Below, in pieces: positions 29,110-36,847 of a stretch of DNA of 64,000 bases. The notes beneath the pieces were generated by a model. It searched no databases and was not told the origin of the DNA. It saw nothing but the letters and a program-made list of their open reading frames with translations. The stretch spans positions 2,046,001 through 2,110,000 of the forward strand of contig NZ_CP016948.1 of assembly GCF_001642805.2 (NCBI RefSeq), in the 5' to 3' direction. How positions within the stretch are numbered: position 1 is the first letter of the stretch; each line of letters begins with the position of its first letter. This stretch comes from Serratia surfactantfaciens. GTDB taxonomy: Bacteria; Pseudomonadota; Gammaproteobacteria; Enterobacterales; Enterobacteriaceae. The position numbers and the translations under genes are program-made.

Positions 29110-29152
29110 ATCCGCCTTTCGCCCCGCCTGCGGGCATGTTGCCTCTTTGTCC

Positions 29153-29180
29153 AGCCGTCGCTGCCAGCGCAGCGGCGGCT
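29153..29180 (+). promoter_or_regulatory. strong hairpin in the leader of the CMD gene
   Basis: AGCCGTCGCTG (29153-29163) pairs with CAGCGGCGGCT (29170-29180), 11 bp with one G-T pair and a 6-nt loop. It lies between the mini-ORF stop and the CMD start, with no T tract. That fits translational attenuation or mRNA stabilisation better than intrinsic termination. Confidence 0.5.
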
Positions 29181-29206
29181 GTTGATCATGATTAAGGATT
29201 GACCCT

Positions 29207-30391
29207 ATGGAACGACTCCGTCGACAACATAACGCCCAGTGGTATCACGAAACCCAAAGCAGCGTGCGCGGCGATGCGCCGTTGGAGCCGCAGGCGGCCA
29301 CCCATCGCGATCGTTTTCTGCTGGGGCTGGGCGCCTTTGCCGATGAAGCATTAAACCATGCGCTCAGCGCCCGCTCCGGGGTGTTCAGCGCTTCGCTGGC
29401 CGGCTACCATGCCCTGTTTCCCGACCATGTGCCGCTATCGCGCTACGTGACATTGTCACCCTACGATCGCCTGAGCACCGCCCTGACCGTCGCTCAGGTG
29501 ACGGGGGTGCAATCGCTTTGTAGCCACTACGCCGCCCGCCTCGCCCCGCTGCATAGCCCGGACGCCTCCCGGGAAAGCAATATCCGCCTCGCTCAGATCA
29601 CCCAATATGCCCGTCAGCTTGCCAGCCAGCCCACGCTGATTTGCCGCAAGGCGCTGCAACAGCTTGGCGACGTCGGGCTGAGCCCGGCGGATATCGTTAC
29701 CTTTTCGCAAGTCATCGGTTTTGTCAGCTATCAGGCGCGCGTGGTGGCAGGCATCGCGGCGTTGGCCGGCCGGCCGGCGGTGGTGGTTCCCGGTTTCCCT
29801 AACGTCGAAGACGCCGAGGGCGTCGCGTTCAGCGCCGAGGAACTGAATTGGACTGCGCGCCTGCCGCCGATCGACGCGGAAAACGCCGCCGCCGAACAGC
29901 TCGATGTGCTGGATCAAAGCCACCCGCAGGCGCGAGCCGAGTCTTATTACCTGCTGCTGGCCCACGACGCCGCCACGCTGCGCGAACGCAACGGCGTATT
30001 CAATGGCATCAATGCCGAAGGATATGGATTGTCGGCCCGCCTGAAGGCGCTGGCGACGCTGGCGGTCTCGCGCATCAACGGCAGCCGCTACTGCGCGGCG
30101 ACGGTGGCGCAAGAGCTGCAGGACGACGGACTGGCCGAGGCGCTGTTCGCCGGGCTGCCTCAGGGATTGGCGTATAACGAAGACGCGGTAAAACGCGCGG
30201 TGATGCGCACCGCCGCCGACTTGACGCGTGCGCCGGAGAAGTTCACTCCGCAGAGCGTGCAGCCGCTGTTCAACAGCGGCCTGGATCAGGCACAGGCACT
30301 GGAGGTGATCCTTACCACTGCGCTTTACGCCTGGGAAAACCGCCTGCGCCAAACGCTGGGCGATGCCGAAACCTTCACCGTCTCCGACTGA
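29207..30391 (+). CDS. carboxymuconolactone-decarboxylase (CMD/AhpD-like) tandem-domain protein
   Basis: 394 residues, resembling the CMD-domain proteins of the Avi_7170 type, which fuse two AhpD-like halves. The N-terminal half (about 60-190) has LSPYDRLSTALTVAQVTGVQSLCSHYAARL with Cys105. The C-terminal half (about 245-385) has LSARLKALATLAVSRINGSRYCAATVAQEL with Cys296. Classical AhpD uses a CxxC pair; here the first Cys of the second half is Ser, so a disulfide-cycling peroxidase is not obvious. It has no signal peptide. AAGG precedes the ATG. It may be controlled by the leader at 29008-29180 and by the convergent LysR gene; the substrate is unknown. Confidence 0.75.
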   Translation: MERLRRQHNAQWYHETQSSVRGDAPLEPQAATHRDRFLLGLGAFADEALNHALSARSGVFSASLAGYHALFPDHVPLSRYVTLSPYDRLSTALTVAQVTGVQSLCSHYAARLAPLHSPDASRESNIRLAQITQYARQLASQPTLICRKALQQLGDVGLSPADIVTFSQVIGFVSYQARVVAGIAALAGRPAVVVPGFPNVEDAEGVAFSAEELNWTARLPPIDAENAAAEQLDVLDQSHPQARAESYYLLLAHDAATLRERNGVFNGINAEGYGLSARLKALATLAVSRINGSRYCAATVAQELQDDGLAEALFAGLPQGLAYNEDAVKRAVMRTAADLTRAPEKFTPQSVQPLFNSGLDQAQALEVILTTALYAWENRLRQTLGDAETFTVSD

Positions 30392-30397
30392 ATAGCG

Positions 30398-30423
30398 CTT
30401 GCGGCCTTACCCTCGGCCGCAAG
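30398..30423 (+). terminator. hairpin ending the CMD gene
   Basis: CTTGCGGCC (30398-30406) pairs with GGCCGCAAG (30415-30423), 6 nt after the CMD stop. There is no T tract on either strand, so termination would need help. Confidence 0.4.
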
Positions 30424-30434
30424 ACAGCCTGTCC

Positions 30435-31340
30435 TCAGATATTCTGCCGCCGCAGCCACTCGCTGGCGGCGTCGAAAAACTTCTGCGCCAGCGGCGTAGC
30501 GCGCTCCGCCATATCGACCACCACCGCCGCATGACGCGGCATGGCGCCGATGGCCACCGGGCGCCGCTGCAACGCCGGCATCAGCGGTGATTGCAGTTGG
30601 CCGCGCGGGAACAAGCCGCAACCCAAACCGACGAAAATGCCCTCGAGCAATTGGAAGATCGAAGCGGTTTCCAGCCGCGGGTGCAGCGTCAACCCGGCGT
30701 CACGGAAGTGCTGATCGAGATAACGACGGAAGTAACGCGTCGGTTCGGCCAGGCACAGCGGTAACGCGGCCACCGCCTCCAGCGGCAACGGCGCATCGCC
30801 CACCAGCTTCGGAAAATGCTGCGGATGAAACACCAGCTCGACGCCAGTTTCCACCAGCGGTTGCGATTGGAAATGCAGTTCCTTCAAGGTCGACAGCTCG
30901 AAAAAGCCGATGCCGATGTCGACGGTATGCGCCGTCAGCGCCTCCAGCAGTTGATCGGCGCTCAGCACCGCCAGCCGGTAATCGAGATGCGGATAACGCT
31001 CGCTGACCGCCTTGAGCATTTCCGATACCGAGATACTGCACTGCGGCACCACGCCAAGGCGCAGCGTGCCGTGCAAGCCATGCTTGAGCGACTCCACCTC
31101 CAGCTTCAGCCCCTGGTAAACCGAGACGATCTCACGCGCCCATGCCAGCACCCGCTCGCCTTCGGCGGTAAAACCGCCGAAATGGTTGCCGCGGTTAATC
31201 AGCGAAACGCCCAGCTCTTTTTCCAGATTTTTCAATCGCATGGATAGCGTCGGCTGGCTAACGAAGCTAGCCTCCGCCGCCCGGCCGAAGTGGCGTTCTC
31301 GTTCTAAATTACACAAATAAATCAGTTGTTTAATATCCAT
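30435..31340 (-). CDS. LysR-family transcriptional regulator
   Basis: 301 residues. The N-terminal winged HTH (MDIKQLIYLCNLERERHFGRAAEASFVSQPTLSMRLKNLEKELG) is of the OxyR/CynR-like kind. The effector domain covers about residues 90-295 (GTLRLGVVPQCSISVSEML, LGCGLFPRGQL). The start at 31340 begins the canonical HTH; the longer reading is not supported. A TATACT hexamer at about 31370-31375 on the minus strand may be its -10. It lies between CMD and dacD, both possible targets; no ligand can be assigned. Confidence 0.85.
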   Translation of the reverse strand: MDIKQLIYLCNLERERHFGRAAEASFVSQPTLSMRLKNLEKELGVSLINRGNHFGGFTAEGERVLAWAREIVSVYQGLKLEVESLKHGLHGTLRLGVVPQCSISVSEMLKAVSERYPHLDYRLAVLSADQLLEALTAHTVDIGIGFFELSTLKELHFQSQPLVETGVELVFHPQHFPKLVGDAPLPLEAVAALPLCLAEPTRYFRRYLDQHFRDAGLTLHPRLETASIFQLLEGIFVGLGCGLFPRGQLQSPLMPALQRRPVAIGAMPRHAAVVVDMAERATPLAQKFFDAASEWLRRQNI

Positions 31341-31376
31341 AACGCGGCTCAATGATCGGCATTCGCACCAGTATAC

Positions 31377-31402
31377 CACCGGGCGCCGCAGCCCGCCCGG
31401 TG
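31377..31402 (-). terminator. hairpin downstream of dacD
   Basis: CACCGGGCG (31377-31385) pairs with CGCCCGGTG (31394-31402), directly beyond the dacD stop. There is no T tract, and the LysR promoter region follows immediately. Confidence 0.4.
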
Positions 31403-31404
31403 AG

Positions 31405-32574
31405 TCAGAGTTTGAGCTTCACGTAATCCACCAGCCGTGAGAACACGCTACCTTGCGGCACCGCCTGCAGCGCCACCAGCGGCAGGGTTTTCACCACCTG
31501 GCCATTGTCGCTGATGCGGATCTCGCCGACGGTCTGCCCTTTATTGATCGGCGCTTCCAGTCGCACGACGTTGAGCACGTACTGCGCCTTCAGCTTGTCC
31601 GCCTCGGTTTTCGGCAGGCTGAGCGACTGGTCCTGCGCGCTGCCGACCGGCAGGCGATGGCTTGCACCGTACCAGACCGGCTCATCCCCCAGGCTCTGGC
31701 CGGCACTGAACAGATGCGCGGTGGTAAAATCGCGCAGCCCCCAGGTCAACAGCTTACGCGCCTGCTCCTCACGCCCTTTCGCGCTTTTGCCGCCCATCAC
31801 CACGGCGATCAAGCGTCGATCCCCTTCGGTGGCGGAGGCGATGATGTTGAAGCCGGCCGAGGCGGTATGGCCGGTTTTCAAACCGTCGACGTGCAGGGTT
31901 TTGTCCCACAACAGGCCGTTACGGTTCTGCTGCGTGATACCGTTCCAGGTCAGCGACTTCTCGCTGTACATGTGGTATTCCGCCGGTTCGCTCATGATGA
32001 TGGCGCGCGCAATCACCGCCAGATCGCCGGCCGTGGTGAACTGCCCCGGCGCATCCAGCCCATGCACCGTTTCAAAATGGGTATTCTGCAACCCCAGCTG
32101 CGCGCTCTTCTCGTTCATCAGCTTGACGAAGTTGGCCTGGCTGCCCGCCACGTAGTCCGCCATCGCCACGCAGGCGTCGTTGCCGGAATCGATGATGATG
32201 CCGCGACTGAGATCGCGAACAGTGACCCTGTCACCCGGCTTCAGGAACATCAGCGAGGAACCTTTGAACACCGGGTTGCCCTGCGCCCAGGCATCCTTCC
32301 CTACGGTGACGACATCGTCGAGGCCAATTTTATGCTGATCGAGCGCGTGGTCGATCACCAACCCGGTCATGAGTTTGGTCAGGCTGGCCGGGTTGCGCCG
32401 TTCGTCGGCATTGCCGGCAGCCAACACCTGGCCGGTGGTGTAATCCATCAACACGTAAGAGGCGGCGTCTATCGCCGGCGGGGTCATGGTGGGAAAATTG
32501 GGCGACGTTTCCGCCGCCTGCGCCGCCAAAGGCAGTAAAATACCGCCGATCACCACTGATACTGAACGCTTCAC
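31405..32574 (-). CDS. dacD: D-alanyl-D-alanine carboxypeptidase DacD (PBP6b type)
   Basis: 389 residues, exported low-molecular-mass penicillin-binding protein that removes the terminal D-Ala of peptidoglycan stem peptides. The signal peptide is VKRSVSVVIGGILLPLAAQA. The catalytic motifs are SLTK (Ser64, Lys67), SGN in IIIDSGNDACVAMADY, and KTG in VDGLKTGHTASAGF. A PBP5-type C-terminal beta domain and an amphipathic anchor (FSRLVDYVKLKL) follow. The start is the GTG at 32574, preceded by GAGGA at 7 nt; the 64 codons upstream are non-coding in character. Agreement is closer to DacD than to DacA/DacC. Confidence 0.9.
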   Translation of the reverse strand: MKRSVSVVIGGILLPLAAQAAETSPNFPTMTPPAIDAASYVLMDYTTGQVLAAGNADERRNPASLTKLMTGLVIDHALDQHKIGLDDVVTVGKDAWAQGNPVFKGSSLMFLKPGDRVTVRDLSRGIIIDSGNDACVAMADYVAGSQANFVKLMNEKSAQLGLQNTHFETVHGLDAPGQFTTAGDLAVIARAIIMSEPAEYHMYSEKSLTWNGITQQNRNGLLWDKTLHVDGLKTGHTASAGFNIIASATEGDRRLIAVVMGGKSAKGREEQARKLLTWGLRDFTTAHLFSAGQSLGDEPVWYGASHRLPVGSAQDQSLSLPKTEADKLKAQYVLNVVRLEAPINKGQTVGEIRISDNGQVVKTLPLVALQAVPQGSVFSRLVDYVKLKL

Positions 32575-32856
32575 GCTGTGTTCCTCAGGCCCGCAGGCTA
32601 AATAAAATACCAATATAATCCGCGAGATAGACTGCATTAATTCACATTCAGACGAAACCATTACTCTTTTGCAGCGGGTGTCTTTATGCAACCATTTGTT
32701 TACGTCACCGCCCGCCCGCGATAGATATGCTCTATGCCGCCATTGCCCCATTCGATTAGACGCCACCCCGCAACGCCCCTAAACTTGTGACATAAATACG
32801 CAAGACGCATAAAAAAGCGTTTACTTTTTAGCTACAACCACCTGCGAAGTGTCACC

Positions 32857-35163
32857 ATGAAATTCAAACCGTCAATCAAGCCTTATACCGGCCCAGCGGG
32901 CGGCTGGGGTTCGCTTGAAGCCACCACCCGCTTTGTCCTCGACAGTAAACAAACGCTAAAAAACATGCGCAACCTGATGCGCGTCAACAAGGCACGCGGC
33001 TTCGACTGCCCCGGTTGCGCCTGGGGCGACGACAACCACAGCACCTTCAGCTTCTGCGAAAACGGCGCCAAAGCGGTCAGTTGGGAAGCGACGCGCAGCG
33101 CGGTCGAGCCCGAATTCTTCGCCGCCCACAGCGTCAGCACCCTGCAGCAGCAGAGCGATTATTTCCTCGAATATCAGGGGCGCCTCACGCATCCGATGCG
33201 TTACAACGCCCAAACCGACCACTATGAACCTATTCATTGGCCGGACGCGCTGGCGCTGATCGCCAAACACATCAACGGCATGGACAACCCGAACCAGATC
33301 GAGCTGTATACCTCGGGCCGCGCCAGCAACGAAGCGTCGTACCTTTATCAGCTGTTCGGCCGCATGCTCGGCACCAGCAATTTCCCCGACTGCTCCAATA
33401 TGTGTCATGAAGCGAGCGGCGTTGGGCTGAAACAGAGCATCGGCGTCGGTAAAGGCACCATCCGCATCGACGACTTTGAAAAAGCCGACGCCATCTTCGT
33501 GTTCGGCCAAAACCCCGGCACCAACCACCCGCGCATGCTGCACAGCCTGAAAAACGCCGCCCGGCGCGGCGCGCGCATCGTCAGCTTCAACACCCTGCGC
33601 GAGCGCGGGTTGGAAAGATTCGCCGATCCGCAGGATCCGGTGCAGATGCTGACGCCTAAGTCCTCGCCGATCAGCTCGTCCTATTACCAACCGAATCTGG
33701 GCGGCGATATGGCGGCGGTGCGCGGCATGGTGAAAGCGCTGCTGGAAACCCACCGTCAGCGTCTGGCCACCGGTGAACCCGCCCTGTTCGACCTGGCGTT
33801 TATCGAACAGCACAGCGTCGGCGTGGAGGCTTACCTGGCGCAGGTGGACGCGACCGAGTGGCAGACCATTACCGCACAGTCAGGCCTGAGCGAAGCGCAA
33901 CTGCGCCAGGCGGCGGGCACCTACCAGGGCGCCGAGCGGGTAATCTGCACCTGGGCGATGGGCGTGACACAGCATAAACACTCTATCGCGACGGTGCGCG
34001 AAATCACCAACCTGCAGCTGCTGTTCGGGCAACTGGGCAAGCCGGGCGCCGGTCTGTGTCCGGTGCGCGGCCACAGCAACGTCCAGGGCAACCGCACCAT
34101 GGGGATCGATGAGAAGTCGCCGAAGGCACTGCTCGACAGCCTGGAACGCCACTTTAACTTCACCGCCAATCGCGCGCTGGGCCACAACACGGTAGAAGCG
34201 ATCGAGGCGATGCTGCGCGGCGAAGTGAAAGTGCTGATCGCGCTGGGCGGCAACCTGGCCGCTGCGGCGCCGGACACCGAGCGCACCGCCCGCGCCCTGC
34301 GCAACTGCGATTTGACGGTGCATATCAGCACTAAACTTAACCGCAGCCACCTGGTGACCGGCAAAGACGCGCTGATCCTGCCAACGCTGGGCCGCACCGA
34401 GTTGGATATGCAGGCCAGCGGCTCGCAGTACATCACGGTCGAAGACTCTTTCAGCATGGTTCACGCTTCGGAAGGCATCGGCAAACCGCTGGCGGATACC
34501 CAACGCTCGGAAACCGCGATCGTTTGCGGCATTGCCGACGCGGTGCTGGGCACGCAACAGCTGGACTGGCTGGAACTGGCCGACGACTACTCGCTGATCC
34601 GCGATCATATCGCCGCCACCATTCCCGGCTTCGAGGATTTCAACCGGCGCTGCGACCAGCCCGGCGGGTTCTACCTGGGCAACGCCGCCGCCGAACTGCG
34701 CTTCGCCACGCCGAGCGGCAAGGCGGAATTCAGCGCCGCCGCGCTGCCGGCGACCCTGTTCCCGCAGCTGGGCGACGAGCAAGCGCCGTTTACCCTGCAA
34801 ACCCTGCGTTCGCACGATCAGTACAACACCACCATCTATGGCCTGGATGACCGTTACCGCGGCGTATACGGCCAACGCGAAGTGTTGTTCATCCATCCGG
34901 AAGATCTGGCGGCGCTGGGCCTGCAGGATGGCGAACGGGTAGAGATAGAAACCCTGTGGAACGACGGCGTGGTGCGCAAGGTGGACGGCTTCAAGCTGGT
35001 GAGTTACGACATTCCGCGTGGCAACCTGGCGGCCTACTATCCGGAAACCAACCCGCTGGTGCCGCTGGCGAGCTTCGGCGACGGCACCGGCACCCCGACG
35101 TCGAAGTCAATCCCGGTGGTGATTCGCCGCAGCGAGCAGCAACCTTCGCTGCGTATTGCCTGA
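32857..35163 (+). CDS. ydeP: FdhF/YdeP-family molybdopterin oxidoreductase
   Basis: 768 residues, DMSO-reductase superfamily, of the YdeP/FdhF alpha-subunit group. It is probably a bis-MGD molybdenum enzyme of unknown substrate; E. coli YdeP is linked to acid resistance. The N-terminal region holds only C51xxC54 (GFDCPGCAW) rather than a full four-Cys FeS motif. The likely molybdenum-ligand Cys is in SNMCHEASGVGL. Other landmarks are FGQNPGTNHPRM, GHSNVQGNRTMG and, in the cofactor-binding end, RGNLAAYYPETNPLVP. No twin-arginine signal, so it is cytoplasmic. It lies alone between dacD and a LysR gene. Confidence 0.88.
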   Translation: MKFKPSIKPYTGPAGGWGSLEATTRFVLDSKQTLKNMRNLMRVNKARGFDCPGCAWGDDNHSTFSFCENGAKAVSWEATRSAVEPEFFAAHSVSTLQQQSDYFLEYQGRLTHPMRYNAQTDHYEPIHWPDALALIAKHINGMDNPNQIELYTSGRASNEASYLYQLFGRMLGTSNFPDCSNMCHEASGVGLKQSIGVGKGTIRIDDFEKADAIFVFGQNPGTNHPRMLHSLKNAARRGARIVSFNTLRERGLERFADPQDPVQMLTPKSSPISSSYYQPNLGGDMAAVRGMVKALLETHRQRLATGEPALFDLAFIEQHSVGVEAYLAQVDATEWQTITAQSGLSEAQLRQAAGTYQGAERVICTWAMGVTQHKHSIATVREITNLQLLFGQLGKPGAGLCPVRGHSNVQGNRTMGIDEKSPKALLDSLERHFNFTANRALGHNTVEAIEAMLRGEVKVLIALGGNLAAAAPDTERTARALRNCDLTVHISTKLNRSHLVTGKDALILPTLGRTELDMQASGSQYITVEDSFSMVHASEGIGKPLADTQRSETAIVCGIADAVLGTQQLDWLELADDYSLIRDHIAATIPGFEDFNRRCDQPGGFYLGNAAAELRFATPSGKAEFSAAALPATLFPQLGDEQAPFTLQTLRSHDQYNTTIYGLDDRYRGVYGQREVLFIHPEDLAALGLQDGERVEIETLWNDGVVRKVDGFKLVSYDIPRGNLAAYYPETNPLVPLASFGDGTGTPTSKSIPVVIRRSEQQPSLRIA

Positions 35164-35178
35164 AAACGCGCGCCCGGT

Positions 35179-36033
35179 TTACGCCGGGCGCGCCAATATC
35201 TCCAGGATGGTCTGCAATTCGTCAGACAGCTGATGCCTGCGCCAGACGAAGTAGAGATCGCTCACGCCCTCCTCGCCCATTTCCACCACCTTCAGCCCCG
35301 GCGCCGGCAAGATCTGCGGCAGCAAAGAGCCAGGCACGCAGGCGACGCCGCAACCGGCTTGCACGCAGGCCGCCATCGCGGCATAAGATTCCATTTCCAG
35401 CGTCATGCGCGGCTTCAGCCCGCGCGAGGCGAGCCAGTGATCGACCTTCAGGCGGAACGAACATTCGCGGCTGAAGGTGTAAAACTCCAGCGCCGCCAGG
35501 ATAGCGGCGTCGGGTTGCCCGGCGTCGGCCGGCATCAGCAGCACCAGCCGTTCGTCAAACGCCTTTTGGCTGGCCAGCAGCGGATGTTCAATCGGGCCAT
35601 CGCTGATCGCCAGATCGAGATCGCTGTCGATCAGCATGCGCTCCAGCACCAATGAATCGCGGCTCAGCACGTTGATCTGCAGATGAGGCTGTAAACGGCG
35701 CAGCCGGACGATACGCGCCGGCAAATGGCTGACCAGCGAAAAATCCAGCGCCCCGAGGTTCAGCAGCCCGTGCTGGTACTCGCCGGCGAACAGTTGCTTG
35801 CTGCGCTCCGCCTGCGCCACGATGTCGCGCGCCTGCTGGTAGAACAACCGGCCTTTGGGATTGACGTACAGCCGGTTCTTGTCGCGAAAAAACAGTTCGC
35901 CACCCAACGACTCCTCCAGCTCGCGCAGCCGCAGCGTGACGTTGGAAGGCACGCAGTGCAGCTCGCGGGCGGCGGCGGCGATGGTTTTGTGTTCCACCAC
36001 GGTGCAGAAAAACTTAAGTTGGCTCAGCTTCAT
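35179..36033 (-). CDS. LysR-family regulator divergent from glyoxalase I
   Basis: 284 residues. N-terminal winged HTH (LSQLKFFCTVVEHKTIAAAARELHCVPSNVTLRLRELEESLGGELFFRDKNRL) and LysR substrate domain (about 88-280, ending ILEILARPA). It is divergent from gloA with a 99-bp shared region that contains a LysR-style dyad, so control of gloA and itself is likely. It is convergent with ydeP, whose stop is only 15 nt away. The effector is unknown. Confidence 0.87.
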   Translation of the reverse strand: MKLSQLKFFCTVVEHKTIAAAARELHCVPSNVTLRLRELEESLGGELFFRDKNRLYVNPKGRLFYQQARDIVAQAERSKQLFAGEYQHGLLNLGALDFSLVSHLPARIVRLRRLQPHLQINVLSRDSLVLERMLIDSDLDLAISDGPIEHPLLASQKAFDERLVLLMPADAGQPDAAILAALEFYTFSRECSFRLKVDHWLASRGLKPRMTLEMESYAAMAACVQAGCGVACVPGSLLPQILPAPGLKVVEMGEEGVSDLYFVWRRHQLSDELQTILEILARPA

Positions 36034-36041
36034 GTTTCATT

Positions 36042-36078
36042 CACTTTTAGTAAGTGTTTTAGTTAAAAACAATCACTT
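36042..36078. promoter_or_regulatory. candidate LysR operator (dyad plus repeated half-site)
   Basis: CACTT-N5-AAGTG (36042-36056), followed by another CACTT half-site at 36074-36078, in the LysR/gloA intergenic region. The dyad starts 9 bp from the LysR start. Its layout suits autoregulation and control of gloA; binding is inferred. Confidence 0.45.
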
Positions 36079-36132
36079 TAGATTAGCATCGATTTCACCT
36101 ACAGTCTGCCGACACCCTGAGGAGGATCACTG

Positions 36133-36660
36133 ATGCCACTGAATGATTTATTGACGCTGCCCGGCGTGGCGGCCCAACCCGACGCGGTAACCGACGGTTA
36201 CGTGTTCAACCACACCATGATCCGCGTGAAAGACCTGACCAAAGCGCTGGATTTCTACACCCGCGTGCTGGGCTTTACCCCAGTCTATCTGGAAGAGTTT
36301 AAAGAAGCCGCCTTCACCATCTGCTACCTGACGCGCAGCCCGCGCGAGCAGATCCCGCAGGATGACGACGAGCGCAAACGCTGGGCGCTGAGCCAGCCGG
36401 GCATTCTCGAACTGACCCATAACCACGGCACCGAAAATCAGGCGGATTTCCACTACCACAACGGCAACGGCGAGCCGCGCGGCTTTGGCCACCTGTGCGT
36501 CACGGTGCCGGACGTGCGCGCCGCCTGCGAGCGTTTTGAGCGCCTCGGCGTCACCTTCCAGAAACGCCTGCATGAAGGCCGTATGAACTACGTCGCGTTC
36601 ATTCGCGATCCGGACGATTATTGGATTGAAATCCTGCAGCCGACGCCGCTGCAGGACTGA
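36133..36660 (+). CDS. gloA: lactoylglutathione lyase (glyoxalase I), long form
   Basis: 175 residues. It isomerises the methylglyoxal-glutathione hemithioacetal to S-lactoylglutathione. It has the long-form layout of eukaryotic and pseudomonad enzymes: about 25 extra N-terminal residues and the insert around 70-88 (PREQIPQDDDERKRWALS), both lacking in E. coli GloA. Likely metal ligands are H27 (FNHTM), E93 (LELTHN), H120 (RGFGHLCV) and E166 (YWIEILQP). The eukaryotic enzyme has Gln at the first of these. The long form is usually Zn- rather than Ni-activated; that is inference here. GAGGATC precedes the ATG. Confidence 0.9.
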   Translation: MPLNDLLTLPGVAAQPDAVTDGYVFNHTMIRVKDLTKALDFYTRVLGFTPVYLEEFKEAAFTICYLTRSPREQIPQDDDERKRWALSQPGILELTHNHGTENQADFHYHNGNGEPRGFGHLCVTVPDVRAACERFERLGVTFQKRLHEGRMNYVAFIRDPDDYWIEILQPTPLQD

Positions 36661-36676
36661 TTGTAACCCCCCCTTC

Positions 36677-36702
36677 ACCCCGGCCTGCGCGCCGGGGTTT
36701 TT
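36677..36702 (+). terminator. terminator of gloA
   Basis: ACCCCGGC (36677-36684) pairs with GCCGGGGT (36691-36698), followed by TTTT. It starts 17 nt after the gloA stop. Confidence 0.88.
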
Positions 36703-36847
36703 CATCTATCGCACTTCGATTGACCGATCTTGCGCAAAAACGGGCGGCAACGCGGGGATCCGTGACGTTAGGCTTGCTCGCAGCGGGTGATTCGCGTAAA
36801 ACTGTCAGCCGCAAATCTTGCCACTCACAACCCATTCACTGGACGAT

